This document shows positions 21,201-48,265 of a stretch of 64,000 nt of DNA, one piece after another. The notes under the pieces were generated by a model that did no database searches, was not told the DNA's origin, and saw nothing but the letters and a program-made list of their open reading frames with translations. A program made the position numbers and the translations under genes. How positions within the stretch are numbered: position 1 is the stretch's first letter; each line of letters begins with the position of its first letter. The DNA is from Sanderia malayensis (taxonomy: Eukaryota > Cnidaria > Scyphozoa > Semaeostomeae > Pelagiidae): contig RQOL01000718.1 of assembly GCA_013076295.1 (NCBI GenBank), positions 1,674,001-1,738,000 on the forward strand, given 5' to 3'.

Positions 21201-24200
21201 CATTTATTGCCCTGCTAGCTCTTTTAACGCACGTTGTAACATAGTCTTATGTTATCAGTAATTTCTTTTTGGTAGGCTTATATGCTTTTTGTCCCTGTAC
21301 CTTTGACTTCACTTCAAGGGAAGTACACCCATTGGTCATGTTTTCTATTTCGCGGGAAATGTTTCTGATTCCATCACGTCACCACATTATTTTGCATCCT
21401 TGTTCTGTGAACATTGACGTAACAGTCTCGTTTCTACACGTGTCTCTCTCTCGAAACCCAATGTTTTGTTTTCTTACTGCCTTTCTATTGTTCACAAATT
21501 CGGCTTCAAACTAATTTTATCGGCCCGCAAATGAAATACTTTCTATTTACGACATCAACAAATATTGACGACAGGGTTCAAATGATCGGTGCTCGAATTA
21601 CGAATTATCATTTTCCCATCTCCACGACGCAGTCTCTAAAATTTCAATTCATTTTCGGAATTTTTGCCGCTAGGAAGAAGGATGTTAGGAATGCAAAGAA
21701 GCGTGCAACTAGGCCAATTGTTCCGTAGTCTTCACAGCAGGGGGGCTGTAATGTGCTTCACGCACATCTGGGTCACGGTGACCTTGGGTTAGCAAAGCGC
21801 AGATGGTTTCTTTGAACCGCTTATTCTTCTTCATCTTATCTTTGTAATCCTCCTTCGGACTCGCTTTTCAAAGGCGGCGCAACTGCCCCCATTAACTTCA
21901 GCCGCTCTTCGATTGCCCTGCTACCCCGAGGAAACCCCAAAACCCCCTCCTATTTCTACCATACACTTATTTCTACCATATTTATACCAATACAGCTCTC
22001 CGCAGCCTCGAAGGGCTATTGCGTATAATAATACATCAATGAGTTATACCTGATGCTCTCAGGAAACGGCTGTATTATTGAAGTGCTTTTTCCTTCTGGG
22101 GTTTGTGGCTCAAAATTTTTCCTACAATCGAGCGCAACTATATATCTATTCGTTATCCATGGATCTACCAGGGCGGTACATTTGTGTATGATGGGATCGA
22201 GATGAGTATGTCAACGTGGGCGCTGTGTACAGGTGCTAAGCTGCAGAGCATTGCCAAATGGCTGCAGTTGAAATTAGCAAACTATTGCCCGTGCATTAGC
22301 CCTCTGTATTGAATGCGTTCTTTGTTATTGTTAGTTTGGTTGACGAATTGCAAGCACCTAGTTTTCTTTCTGGATTCTTGTTTCTTTATTTGATCTACGT
22401 TCCTACTGGTCTTTTCATCGGTTTGGCTCCATAGATATTGTCTGGTCATTTACCTGCTGACTTTGCCTTTTTGTTGCCTTAATTCACCTCCGAACAGCGT
22501 TTACTACATTTTCTCAAACTACACTTATTCTCCAATGTTTATTAAAGGGTCTTTCGTTCATTAATTCCAATTTTAATCCTATCTTCTTTTCCTGTTCGTT
22601 TAAAGACTCGGATTTTGGCAAGAACATAGATTCTTTAGATACTGCACATGCTTGCCTTGCAAAGCATGATGTCTCAAGCTGCCATTGACGACACTTTTTG
22701 CTTCTGCGCATTGTTTAGGGACTGTTGCTATGAAACCACTCATGTTAATCGGAGCTGGTCCATTAGAAATTTGGCTATTCTTTCCAATCCCCAACATTTT
22801 GCTCGGCTTGACTTTTGGCCCTTAGTCCCAGTTTGTCAAGTTCTGTCATCCTTTTTTGTCTTTTAATCCCTTTTTGCTTTTTGTAATACAATGAGGTGAA
22901 AAGACAGCTCAAGTTTCTTTTTATTATCAAGAAAGCCCTGACCAGGCAAAAGCGTCAGGGCTTGACGGATGACCGATTTTAAGGGAGACATAGATTACTT
23001 GGTGTGTGCTTCAAAAGTGCCATGTTATAGCACCACAACAATATCACTTCTAAATTGAACCCTAAATATTACTTGAAATGTTTATAGGAACATGCTACTT
23101 ACCTTTAGTTTTGGGTATGTTCGAGACACCATTTTCTTTTCTGCAATCGATTCAATCGTTGTTGCCATGCCATCAATATGTTTTCAATATGGCGCGCAAT
23201 TTTGAAAATGACTTTCTCCGTCCGTTTGATCTTTCCATAAATCACCATTCAACTCGAGAACAAACATGCAAACAAACGAACAGCCAGTAAGCCAATTTTT
23301 AATCCCTAATTGTCAACTTCTTCAGTATCAATGTGTTTTTTTCTTCACAGTTTGTTTTTCTTAATGGACAATCCATGTTCTTGTAATTCATGCGCGATTC
23401 AAAACACATACAGCTCATTCGTTATGTTTTCCATATGTTTACGCACTGGTATCTTTAAGCCGTGGTTTTATTCACTGAGTATTCATCCGAATTGCCATGA
23501 TTTGTGCAACCGGCTTTTAACATTGGTACCGGATTTGCCGCATTTCAGACCTGCAATGATCTCACTCATCAATGGAAAAGCTGTTTTTCTATCAAGACTT
23601 ATAGACAGGTCAGGTCATGAAGAGAAGCAGGCGAAATTCTCGTCTTATCTTGCTCGACACTGTGGTACAACACTTGCAGCCATAATTAGCATAAAGCTTG
23701 AAATTCTCACAGCTATTTGACCAAACCTTGCTTCTGACTGGCTTATTTCTACGCTGAGGATTTTGTAGCTCATTAGCACGGTTTCAAACTGATTTGCTTG
23801 TGGCTGTCAAAGGTCGGTGGCATAGCTAGGAAAATTAGCTGACTTTACAGAGGATCATCTTCACGTTCTTACATGCTTCTAGCAAGCCAACTAGGTCACT
23901 TGTTCTAATACTCACTTTGCATATACACTTTTGTATGTACACTTAAGTGTGGAGTATAGAGTATGTGTATAGAAGAACACACACCACTGTTCATAAAATT
24001 GTGTTTGTGCAAATTACCGTAGAATTAGAGCGGCTACATGCATATACACAGACACAGACACTAAATCGCAGTATTTTGCTTGTGTTGTATAGATTACAAG
24101 CTGCAAACCAATGTATAGTTATATAGTTAAATCAATGGTTTTGCGATCGATCATTAGTGATCGGTTTGATCTACGATTGCAAATGATTAAGCGATCACAA

Positions 24201-27082
24201 GGCGTTCTTGGTTAGCGATTCCATGCAATTATGCCCAGCAACGGTACCACATGTATTGCAGCGTTTGTGATTGAGATGTTATAGATGACAATTAAAGACG
24301 ATTGCTGTTTGAAATTTCATTCACTCGGTAATGAAGACTTGATCAATGAGTTGTTATTGCTATCTTGAAGCAGTTTTTTGGGATAGGAGAAAACGTTTTT
24401 GAAAAACCTAACTTTGTTTATAGCTTTAATGTATATAGGAAGCAGTCTCTTTGATGTTGTACTGGTTCATTTTGGCAGTTTCTCTTTCCGGGTATAATTT
24501 ATTGTTAAAAAAACTCGCCGATTTACATATAGTCTTTGTATGTGGTTCTTTTTTGTGGGAAACGTCAATTATATTCCCCCCAACAAACTTGTATGCAGCC
24601 ATATTTGGACTATGAACCTTCGATTCCGAGGTCATGTGTATTATTTTGAAGCCAATTTCCAGAATTGTATCAGACGTAGTTTGATAAAGGCTCTATCTTA
24701 TATTACTATTGTTCGCGTCTTGAATGAGGTGACCAAAATTTAATAAATACTACTATTTATCTCATTGTTCTTCGTTGCTTTTTAGGACTGCAGATCTCCA
24801 AATTCAATGGACACTCTACTGCCCAACGACTTCACTCCGATGTCACTACCGTATGTTGGCGCCAGCAATGATATCTCTTATTCACGGTGGAATGGCCCAA
24901 CGCAATTCTATGACCCGATAACACCAACAACTAGCGCTCAAAGACGCAAACAGCGCTCATCAAGGTCAACAGATGCGCACTATTTTCCGGACGATCTCAT
25001 TCTATCCAATGTCTTGCAGACTTTCAACCTGGATTCAACGTCCGGACAGCTGAACTACAGCAGATTCGGTGACACGGGCATGCTGCCGAACCAAGCCGGT
25101 CACTTCAATACGAATCCGAGTCTGGTCGGTTATCCTCCTCGAGGCGTGAGTTCATATCAACAGCACGAACAACAACAGCAACATAGTTTCTTAAATGACC
25201 TGCAGACGTTTCATGGCGCCAGTCTCAACACAGCAGGCCGACAGAGCTTTGGGTCAGATAACATGCGGACTGGTTCAGGTGATATCATGCTAAGTGAAAC
25301 ATCACGGGGTATGTACTACAACAAATCCATTGCTACTGTTGGCACCACCAATACCATTTCTGGTAGCAGTGTTGCGAGTGGAAAGGAGAGACGACAAAGC
25401 AACAACGCCAAGCATAATCATAATATCTCCATCAGTGCCATGGATGCAACAGACGATGTTTTTAGGCAGTACGAGGCTGGTTGGTTAAGAAGAGACTATC
25501 ATCATTCAATGAACAGGACAACGAATAAGAGGAACGACTACAACACGGAACGACTTCATAGTCGACTAATGGATAGAATGAACACTGAGGTGGATGATTC
25601 CAATCATATTCATCGTAGTCATAATAGCCATCAGCATAAAGGAGGTCATTCGCTTGCAAAGAGAAAATCTGAATACGCCGAAGATCACGATTTTCAGTCG
25701 AAGAAACCGAAGTACTACTTTGAACAGGAGGAACACTATGTTGTTCATAAATTGCTACGGGAATTATCATCAATGTCAATGCCTGAGAATTTGCCCAAGA
25801 CGACATCAGCGTCTTTATTCTATCGGTTGCTTTCGTCGAAAACAGAGCCACGGGTAATGCAAACATTGAGCTCTTCAATAGCAGTATCATCTTCTTCCCG
25901 TTCACATAAGAAGGTTATTGTTAAAGATGACGTACCGGAGGATGAGGTTTGTTTACATTTCCTTCATTACGATATTGTTTGTGTTTCTTCTTCGTGGGAT
26001 AAACAAGTATAGTTACTATTGTTCGAGGATTTGGTGAAAAATAATGGCGAGCACCATTGAAATTCTCTTTTTTGAGAAATATGTTGCCATAATTCAAGTC
26101 TACCTGTTTCCACCTGTTTGTGATACATCTGGACCTGTTCTATTGTCTACTGGTTACATTTTTTTTAAAGTCCTTATTATTGAAATATTGTTGCGAAATC
26201 TCCTACCATTCTCAGGGTAGTTTACTGCTCTAAAATCGTACAACTGCTGAATTTTTAAGTATTTACCCCAATGTTCTATTAATGATTGCTACACGTTTTA
26301 AATCACATAGTTTATTACACTGCTGACTACTCGATTTACAGTTTTCTGTGAGTTAAATTCGTATCCACGGATCCTACTCCGCTTTCCGCCTGAATATGCT
26401 TCTCAGTTTTTAGAGTTAGCTTCAATACATCATCTTAAAGCCAGCTCTAGTCATTTTTCTCGGACATGAAGACACGACTGACTGTTAAGATACCCCGACA
26501 AGTCTAAACCTTAAGAAAGCAAGCAAATAATATCAAATAAATTCAGTCTCAGACGATTTATAAGAAACCACAAGCGACTTAGTTCTTTCAACTTTCTCAT
26601 GATCTTCTTTGGTTGTTAATTTACTTTGATAAAAGAAAGGTTTTCAAAGTGGTCTACCAATGTCGCTTTTTCGCGGAATTTACCAGAAATCTAATCTACG
26701 TTTCCACTGTTGCAATAATCCAGTTTCTATCGCGTCACCTATCTGTACTTACTAAAATATATTTTTTTCAGAATTCTCTTGATTATTACTATCACCGTTA
26801 CTTTTTCAGATTGGAAAATACTCCAAGATTGGTAGTCATCCATTTGTATATATTCACGGGGCCTCATCTCGCGCCAGCCCTACGAAGAGTGTTAAATTGA
26901 TCGAACTTCTGACAACAAAACAGAAAGAAGAACCAAGCCCAACTGAAAACGAGGACAACCAGTCAAAGACAAACGAGGCTATCGATTGCTCAGGAAATAC
27001 GGCCAAGTCTACTGCGGAGGAGGAAGAGAAGCAGAAAGAGGATTCTGGTAACGAAACAGGCATTGATGCAGCTATAAGGTAA
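18260..27082 (+). CDS. Large disordered Asn/Ser/His/Gln-rich orphan protein with an FPWM motif
   Basis: Three exons join in phase 0: 18260-19081, 24786-25946 and 26810-27082, giving 751 residues. I do not recognise a family. Most of the protein is low complexity (poly-His, Ser, Asn and Gln tracts). Three blocks look conserved in character: WAEVMFPWMDRQAESILDLS at the end of exon 1, ADQ-free helix-like VVHKLLRELSSMSMPENLPK in exon 2, and GKYSKIGSHPFVYIHGASS opening exon 3. A basic RRKQRSS cluster and KRKSEYAEDHDFQSKKPK in exon 2 could be nuclear localisation signals. The last 50 residues are Glu/Lys/Thr-rich. The end is ambiguous: TAA at 27080 sits on an AG|gtaatt donor-like sequence, and splicing to 27793 would give a slightly different tail. 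An alternative acceptor at 26770 would give a different exon 3 frame ending near 26900. Intron 1 is 5.7 kb. A nuclear regulatory protein is a reasonable guess only. Confidence 0.65.
19082..24785 (+). other. 5.7-kb intron 1 of the disordered orphan gene
   Basis: It is bounded by Q|gtaaga at 19082 and tttag| at 24785 with phase 0 on both sides. It is AT-rich. Short open frames inside it have no convincing flanking splice sites or recognisable protein motifs. One odd stretch at about 21073-21190 is described in the findings. Confidence 0.6.
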
Positions 27083-28341
27083 TTTAGATAACTGTAGATA
27101 TCTTTTTTTACATTTGCTGTTTTTCCGTATTTTAGTATCAGATTTATACAGAGAAAGAAGTAGAGAATTACTTTTAGCAGAGAACTGTCTTAGCAATTTG
27201 CAGTGCTTGTGATAATGTATTGTCAATTCTACATTTTCCTTTCTTGTGAGGAATTTATATTAGTAAAAGACCAAGGTAATATGTTAGGGGGCCTTATGCT
27301 GCTTTAGTTACTGCAGAAATCTTCGTTTGTGGTGGCAGGCAACTATCTGTCCTTCGGAAAAAGCATGCATCGTTACAACTCAGATACAGTAAAAACCTGC
27401 ATATAAGAACCTGTAAATTTCCATGCAGCCTATTCTTCCAAGCTATTGTTTCGTCTATTGTTTTGAGCAGCAAAGTCACCCTGAAGGTTCTTAATTCATT
27501 GGTTCTTATATGCGGGTTTTTACTGTATACCCCCTTGGTAAGCAATTCAAGAAATAATTCCTTTTGTAATTTAGAATTTTTAGAATGCATTTTGAGTTTT
27601 GTATATATTTGTGAATGACTTTGTAAATGTAAATGTTATAAGTTTGAAGCAGTACTGACGTCCTTTCGTTTGTTCTTCAGTTAAACGACTGTAACTTGAA
27701 GGAGACAGCAAGCTGGTACATCATAGTGAAAGTGTTTTGCAGCAGACATTTTCTTATCTTTGTATACTTCACTCCACTTATATTCTTTCTACAGAAAACG
27801 ACTGAGCTAATTTGAAAAGCCGTGATAAGGATGAAAATGAAGCGAAAGCGAGCGGTCGAATTGGGTTTAATGTTGGTACAGAGAAAAAGGTGCATGTTTA
27901 TGTTGTCATCCTTTCGAAAATTATTGCAAGCTCTCGGTTCTATTTTAGTGCACTCCAACCGTTGATGAAACAGATTTTGTCAAAAACTGCAAGTTTTGTT
28001 TCCAAGTTTTCTGTTTTGAAAGACACTGAATTCTCCTTGATCTGAAATTAGAGCACAAATCTAAACATGCAGGAAGGACAAATTTCATTTATTTTTTAAA
28101 AAGGAGTTACTGTCGCAAATTTAATCTGTTCCAAAAGTCAATACAAATTCCATTTGAACTTCTTTTAGGAATAAGGAAGAAAAGATAAAGCTAAATAATA
28201 AAGATAGTTGAGGTATGAACAACGTAAATAAAGATTATGGACAACAAAATGCAGCATTTCGTATTAAACTGTTCTTGTGTTCTGTCTTTGGGCGTGAACA
28301 GTTTTTTTTGGCTTCGTTTAAAAGATCAAAAATAAAGAAGA
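27083..28341. other. Convergent 3' region between the orphan gene and MCM3
   Basis: It contains a MITE at 27385-27527. The plus-strand poly(A) signal AATAAA lies at 28197-28202 and a minus-strand AATAAA equivalent at 28088-28093, so the two 3' UTRs probably overlap. No coding exon is convincing. Confidence 0.55.
27385..27527. mobile_element. MITE, TA-flanked, terminal repeats ACAGTAAAAACCTGCATATA
   Basis: The 143-bp segment starts TACAGTAAAAACC and ends with the complement, with the terminal repeat extending about 27 bp into TAAGAACC. A second copy lies at 59426-59576. TACAGTAAAA ends with TA duplication are typical of Tc1/mariner-derived MITEs. Confidence 0.85.
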
Positions 28342-44192
<15,851 letters not shown>

Positions 44193-44764
44193 GTTTTCTT
44201 CCAATATAGTCAAGTACCCAAATTATCTAGCTTTTACTTAGCTGAAAATTGTTTTACTTCAAAGACCGAGAGAGGAAAAATCCAATGGAAAAAGCATGCA
44301 CAACTGAGCACAATGGATGACGGTATTTTCCCGCTAAAAAGACCTCGTGTTCATGCAATTGTTTTTCAGCCTCGTTTCAGAAAATAACTATGGATATTCT
44401 TTATCTTTGCAAAGTATTTAATATATTTTGACGTTTTTATATTTTATCATATACTTTAAAATATTTCATATATTTTTATGACACTTGTATATACTTTATG
44501 AATTGAAGGAATAATAAAATTATATATGATTGCGCGTTTAATAATCTCGTAAATGGTGCTGTTTACTTGCAAAGCAAAATATGCATAGTGTCTTTAGAGT
44601 ATACAAATCATATTTTAGTCGAGTTTCTTTATCTGAAAATAAAAACAAATGTCACTGCTTCAAAATTAATGATTAAATGAATGTCCGGGACGTTTATGGA
44701 AATTCTTATTGGAATTAAGGAGTGTTTGTTGGATGAAAAGTTTAAAAAGTGTATAGGACTCACC
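44193..44764. other. MCM3 5' flank and 3' end of the secreted orphan gene
   Basis: About 570 bp between the MCM3 start codon and the stop codon of the next minus-strand gene. It should contain the MCM3 promoter. I see no TATA box or other element that I can assign. Confidence 0.5.
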
Positions 44765-46374
44765 TCAAACTGTTATGTATTCAACATTTTCTTGAACAGT
44801 GTTAATTTTTGTCTCAATGCATTGATACTTCATTGCTAAGTCGTCGGTTCTGGCTGTACTGTATTCAATGACACAATCCACGTTTTTCTACAAAATGCAA
44901 CAGAATAGCACCAGATATTGTGGAGATAAATACAATAATACGATAATATTATTATAATATGGAAACTTTTGATGATATGGTTTTATTTTCCATACGATAA
45001 TATGGAAAATAAAACCATATCATCATCCATATATCGCGCAGAAGAGATCTGTGAATATTGTAGCCATGTTGAACATGCAAGAGCGACATGTGTAGTGTAG
45101 GTAACATTTAATTAAAATGAAGTATGTATCTAAAAGCTGCACTGACCTTAATGCCTTGCTTCACTGATTGCACAGTTTGCCTGTAACACTCTCTTGGAAC
45201 TGCTTCTTGATAGACAATTAAATCATCGGTGGAAACACTGTCACCATGCTTCATTACATTCTTCACCTGCACAATTTGCGTCTGCCCAGGGCAAACAAAC
45301 CTCATTTTATTGCCGGTTCTTTTGGCTGAATAAATAAAAACAAATGACAAATACCCACTCATAATTTCAAACTAATATACTTCTTTTGTTTCCTTGGTAT
45401 CACCTATATTACATTTAACATTAATCAGAACAAATAAAAGTGGGAGCATTGAATCATTTACCGTCGTATACAGTTGTCTCATCTTCAATGACCCAGACGT
45501 TACCGCCAGCACCCGATGGCTTGGCAACGTCACACTTGTATATAGCACGAGCAGCTCCACTGTTTTCCAGTGAACCGCTTCTTCCCAGTTTGATCAAGCA
45601 TGCAGTGAGTCCTGGATAAGTCCCTTTGTTGTGAGGGTCGCTAAGTTGTGTCTCACATTCAGTGACAGCCGTGTTTTGTTCAGCGGTTGATACTTCAGTC
45701 CCATTGACGGTTATTCCACCGATCACTATGTACTTGTACTTCTTATGACAGGACAAGAGCAGTGGCAAGGAAGCGCTTTCGGCTGCGTGAAAAAGACGGA
45801 GGAAGAATGACGTCATAAAATCAATCTAAAACCTGCGATATGTGGTTGAAACGTCATCAATCGAAAATCGAATGGTTTGAGTTTGACTGCCATTTAACTT
45901 GAGTGCAGCCATGTATCAAAAGTTGGGTTGATCTTCCTTTTAAGATTGTGTTATATAGTGAGTGATAATATGAGCCCATGTAACTTCAAAGCCTGGTTTC
46001 AATATAGTCATTGAGGGTCGCTGAGGGTCTTTGAAAGGGTTAAAAGTCACACAAAGACATTGTCAAAAGTTGATTTTCATCCTTTGAGCGACCCTCAACG
46101 ACCCTCAACGACTACATGGAAACCAGGCTTAACAATACAATTGTTAATATAATTATTAAGAATGAAAATGATTTTTCTCACCTAATAGGCCATCAAGAGT
46201 CTTTCTGCCGTTTGCCTTTCCATTCGATTTTCCATTACCTGCAGCTTGGCAAAAACTGATAGCAGCCAGAGATGTTAGCACGAGTAGAAGTACACGGATT
46301 TCATTGCGATGTCGAGTTTTCTTTGCAATAAAAAAAAAGACAAAACTTAAAAACAGAGATAAGCAAATATTCAT
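44765..46374 (-). CDS. Orphan, probably secreted, cysteine-containing protein
   Basis: Four exons join in phase: 46374-46182, 45782-45462, 45325-45147 and 44887-44765, giving 271 residues. The N-terminus has two hydrophobic runs (CLSLFLSFVFFFIAKK and IRVLLLVLTSLAAISFCQAA), the second ending in a good signal-peptidase site before GNGKSNGKANGRK; alternatively the first acts as a signal anchor. The mature part has about eight cysteines (LLLSCHKK, TECETQ, LTACLIK, IYKCDVA, FVCPGQ, RECYRQ, VDCVIEY, YQCIET), a likely disulphide-bonded ectodomain, and one N-glycosylation sequon NGTE. The C-terminus is EYITV with no membrane segment. I do not recognise the family. It lies directly downstream of, and in the same direction as, the class C GPCR gene; a ligand-like role would be speculation. 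Confidence 0.75.
44971..45024. repeat. Perfect 24-bp hairpin with 6-base loop
   Basis: The arms 44971-44994 and 45001-45024 (GATGATATGGTTTTATTTTC and complement) are perfectly complementary. It lies in intron 3 of the secreted orphan gene and would be transcribed. Confidence 0.9.
45991..46128. mobile_element. Palindromic MITE (copy 2) in intron 1 of the secreted orphan gene
   Basis: Same family as 41033-41160: ends GCCTGGTTTC and GAAACCAGGC with the internal words GAGGGTCGCTGAGGG and CGACCCTCAACGACC. It is 10 bp longer owing to an extra ACCCTCAACG unit. Confidence 0.88.
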
Positions 46375-48083
46375 GGGTCCAACGCACTCAAAAACAATTT
46401 AGTCGTCTAGTAATTAATCATGAATATCATCACTAAAAACAATGCAAGACCTCAAGACCTATTCTGATCAAAACCTAAGTCTTGCTTCCTATGCTGAGCA
46501 AGACTGATGTTTTGATCGGAATGATTACTTTGATATAATTGTGATGGTGCATGATTATTTTTGATATAATTGTGACTGTATATGTTACTCACATTTAAAT
46601 CAAGGTCAGAATATTCTTCAACCACAAGCAGATGAGAACCAGATCTGTTTTTGATTAGCAAGCACGGAATATTGCTCCCTTGTTTCCATGGAGAGCAGAG
46701 CTTGCTCGGCGGAATGTTGGTTAAGGCAAAAAAATTGTACCATGCTGCAAATATTTGAAAGAAATATAAATACGTTAATAATTAATTGCTTCGTAGATAA
46801 AAATCGTGCAATGATGAAATGTTCTTACTCAAATAATTTGGTTGCGTTCCTTGGAGTGAGAAATCTTCACAATATGGACAATTGGGAACAAATGAGTTAA
46901 GAAAAAAAATGAACAGTTGGAACGAATGAAAAGTTAGGAAAAAATGAACAGTTGGGAACAAATCTTTGGATTCGGACACATAATCAAAGCCTGGATCGTT
47001 CCAATGGAATAATTTAATCCAGAAAGGGAATCATGAAATAGAACCTATTCAATATTCAGTATATTGAATATTGAATACTAGTATTATAATCTGTCAAATA
47101 ATAACACAAAAAGATATATAATCACATCATACAAAATTATATTGAAACACGAGTAATTAATTATCCAACAATGCGAGAATTTGAAATCAAATATTCAGAC
47201 GCGTAAAAATATCAATCACAAAGGGTAAAAATAAAATCCATGAAATAATGTTACTGGAAAACTATCATCTTCAACTCTAAAACAACAAGCTCACCATAAA
47301 ATATATTAATTATCGTAATTCCTATAAATTTATGAATGCGTTGCTGTTATATATATGTTTTGCAAAAATGTCTGCAGCAAAAAAGGTGGGAGCGAGTGAT
47401 TTTGAAAAAATATGAAAAATGCATGGATGGTTTATGTTTAAAGGTAAAGAGGTCAACTGAGCCCCCCTTTGTCCCTCCCTCCCTTTGTCCTTATCAAAAC
47501 CTGCAAACACCTTTGGTTGTGTGAATGAATGAATCATACGAATTTAGCATTAGAAAATCACGAGACGGTGTAAAAATTCGAAAACACAATACATTATCAT
47601 CACGCAGAAAGACATCCATATATTAACCTATGCATTTATCCATGTGTATTAACGTATAAAATCTCAGGAATTGGGTTGTGAAATATGTTGTCGTAGCATT
47701 GAGAGTGCGTGAGGAGACAAAAGTAGTACATCTATTTATTTCAATCTTAACATTGTGGGATCATGTCTTATCCTAGGAATATGAGAACAACCCCTCCCCC
47801 CACCCCCCAAAGAGACTGTTGAGTTCTTATCGAAACATGAACTTAACAAGGACAAACTCGAGCCTCAGAAATCCACAGAGAAAGAGGGGGAGAGAGAACG
47901 GAATAACAGAAGAAAAGAGGAGAGAGGGATAGAGATGGAGGGACAGAGTACGTGTAGGTATAATGGTTAATGCTCCAAAGAAACAGGGGGCTGAAGGGAG
48001 TGCAAATCAGGGGGCTGAAGGGAAGGGAACAACGGTCGTCGTGATTGTACAATCAATTAACGTTTCCTACTGACAAAAAGTCC

Positions 48084-48120
48084 TTCGAATCTGATAATAT
48101 CTCATATTATCAGATTCGAA
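48084..48120. repeat. Perfect 17-bp inverted repeat with 3-base loop
   Basis: TTCGAATCTGATAATAT at 48084-48100 and its exact complement at 48104-48120. Confidence 0.9.
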
Positions 48121-48129
48121 AAGATTTCA

Positions 48130-48176
48130 GTACAATACAATACAATACAATACAATACAATACATAACAATACAAA
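48130..48176. repeat. ACAAT pentanucleotide microsatellite
   Basis: About eight consecutive units of ACAAT/AATAC type. Confidence 0.9.
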
Positions 48177-48265
48177 ATAGTAGATATACATCTCAATACA
48201 ATATGGATTATAAACAAAGTTTGATGGAAATACATTAATCTCTACTTACCAATCTGGAGCTGTGG

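Larger units (their letters stand above)
46375..48265. other. Intergenic between the class C GPCR 3' end and the secreted orphan start
   Basis: About 1.9 kb, AT-rich, with a short direct repeat (TTGATATAATTGTGA twice at 46530-46575), a purine-rich GAGAGA stretch at 47870-47945, a 17-bp perfect palindrome at 48084-48120 and an ACAAT microsatellite at 48130-48176. No exon is supported. Confidence 0.55.

Noticed and set aside
22103..22312. Short open frame in the 5.7-kb intron (IRYPWIYQGGTF...)
   Set aside because: No flanking splice sites consistent with the phase 0 host exons and no known motif.
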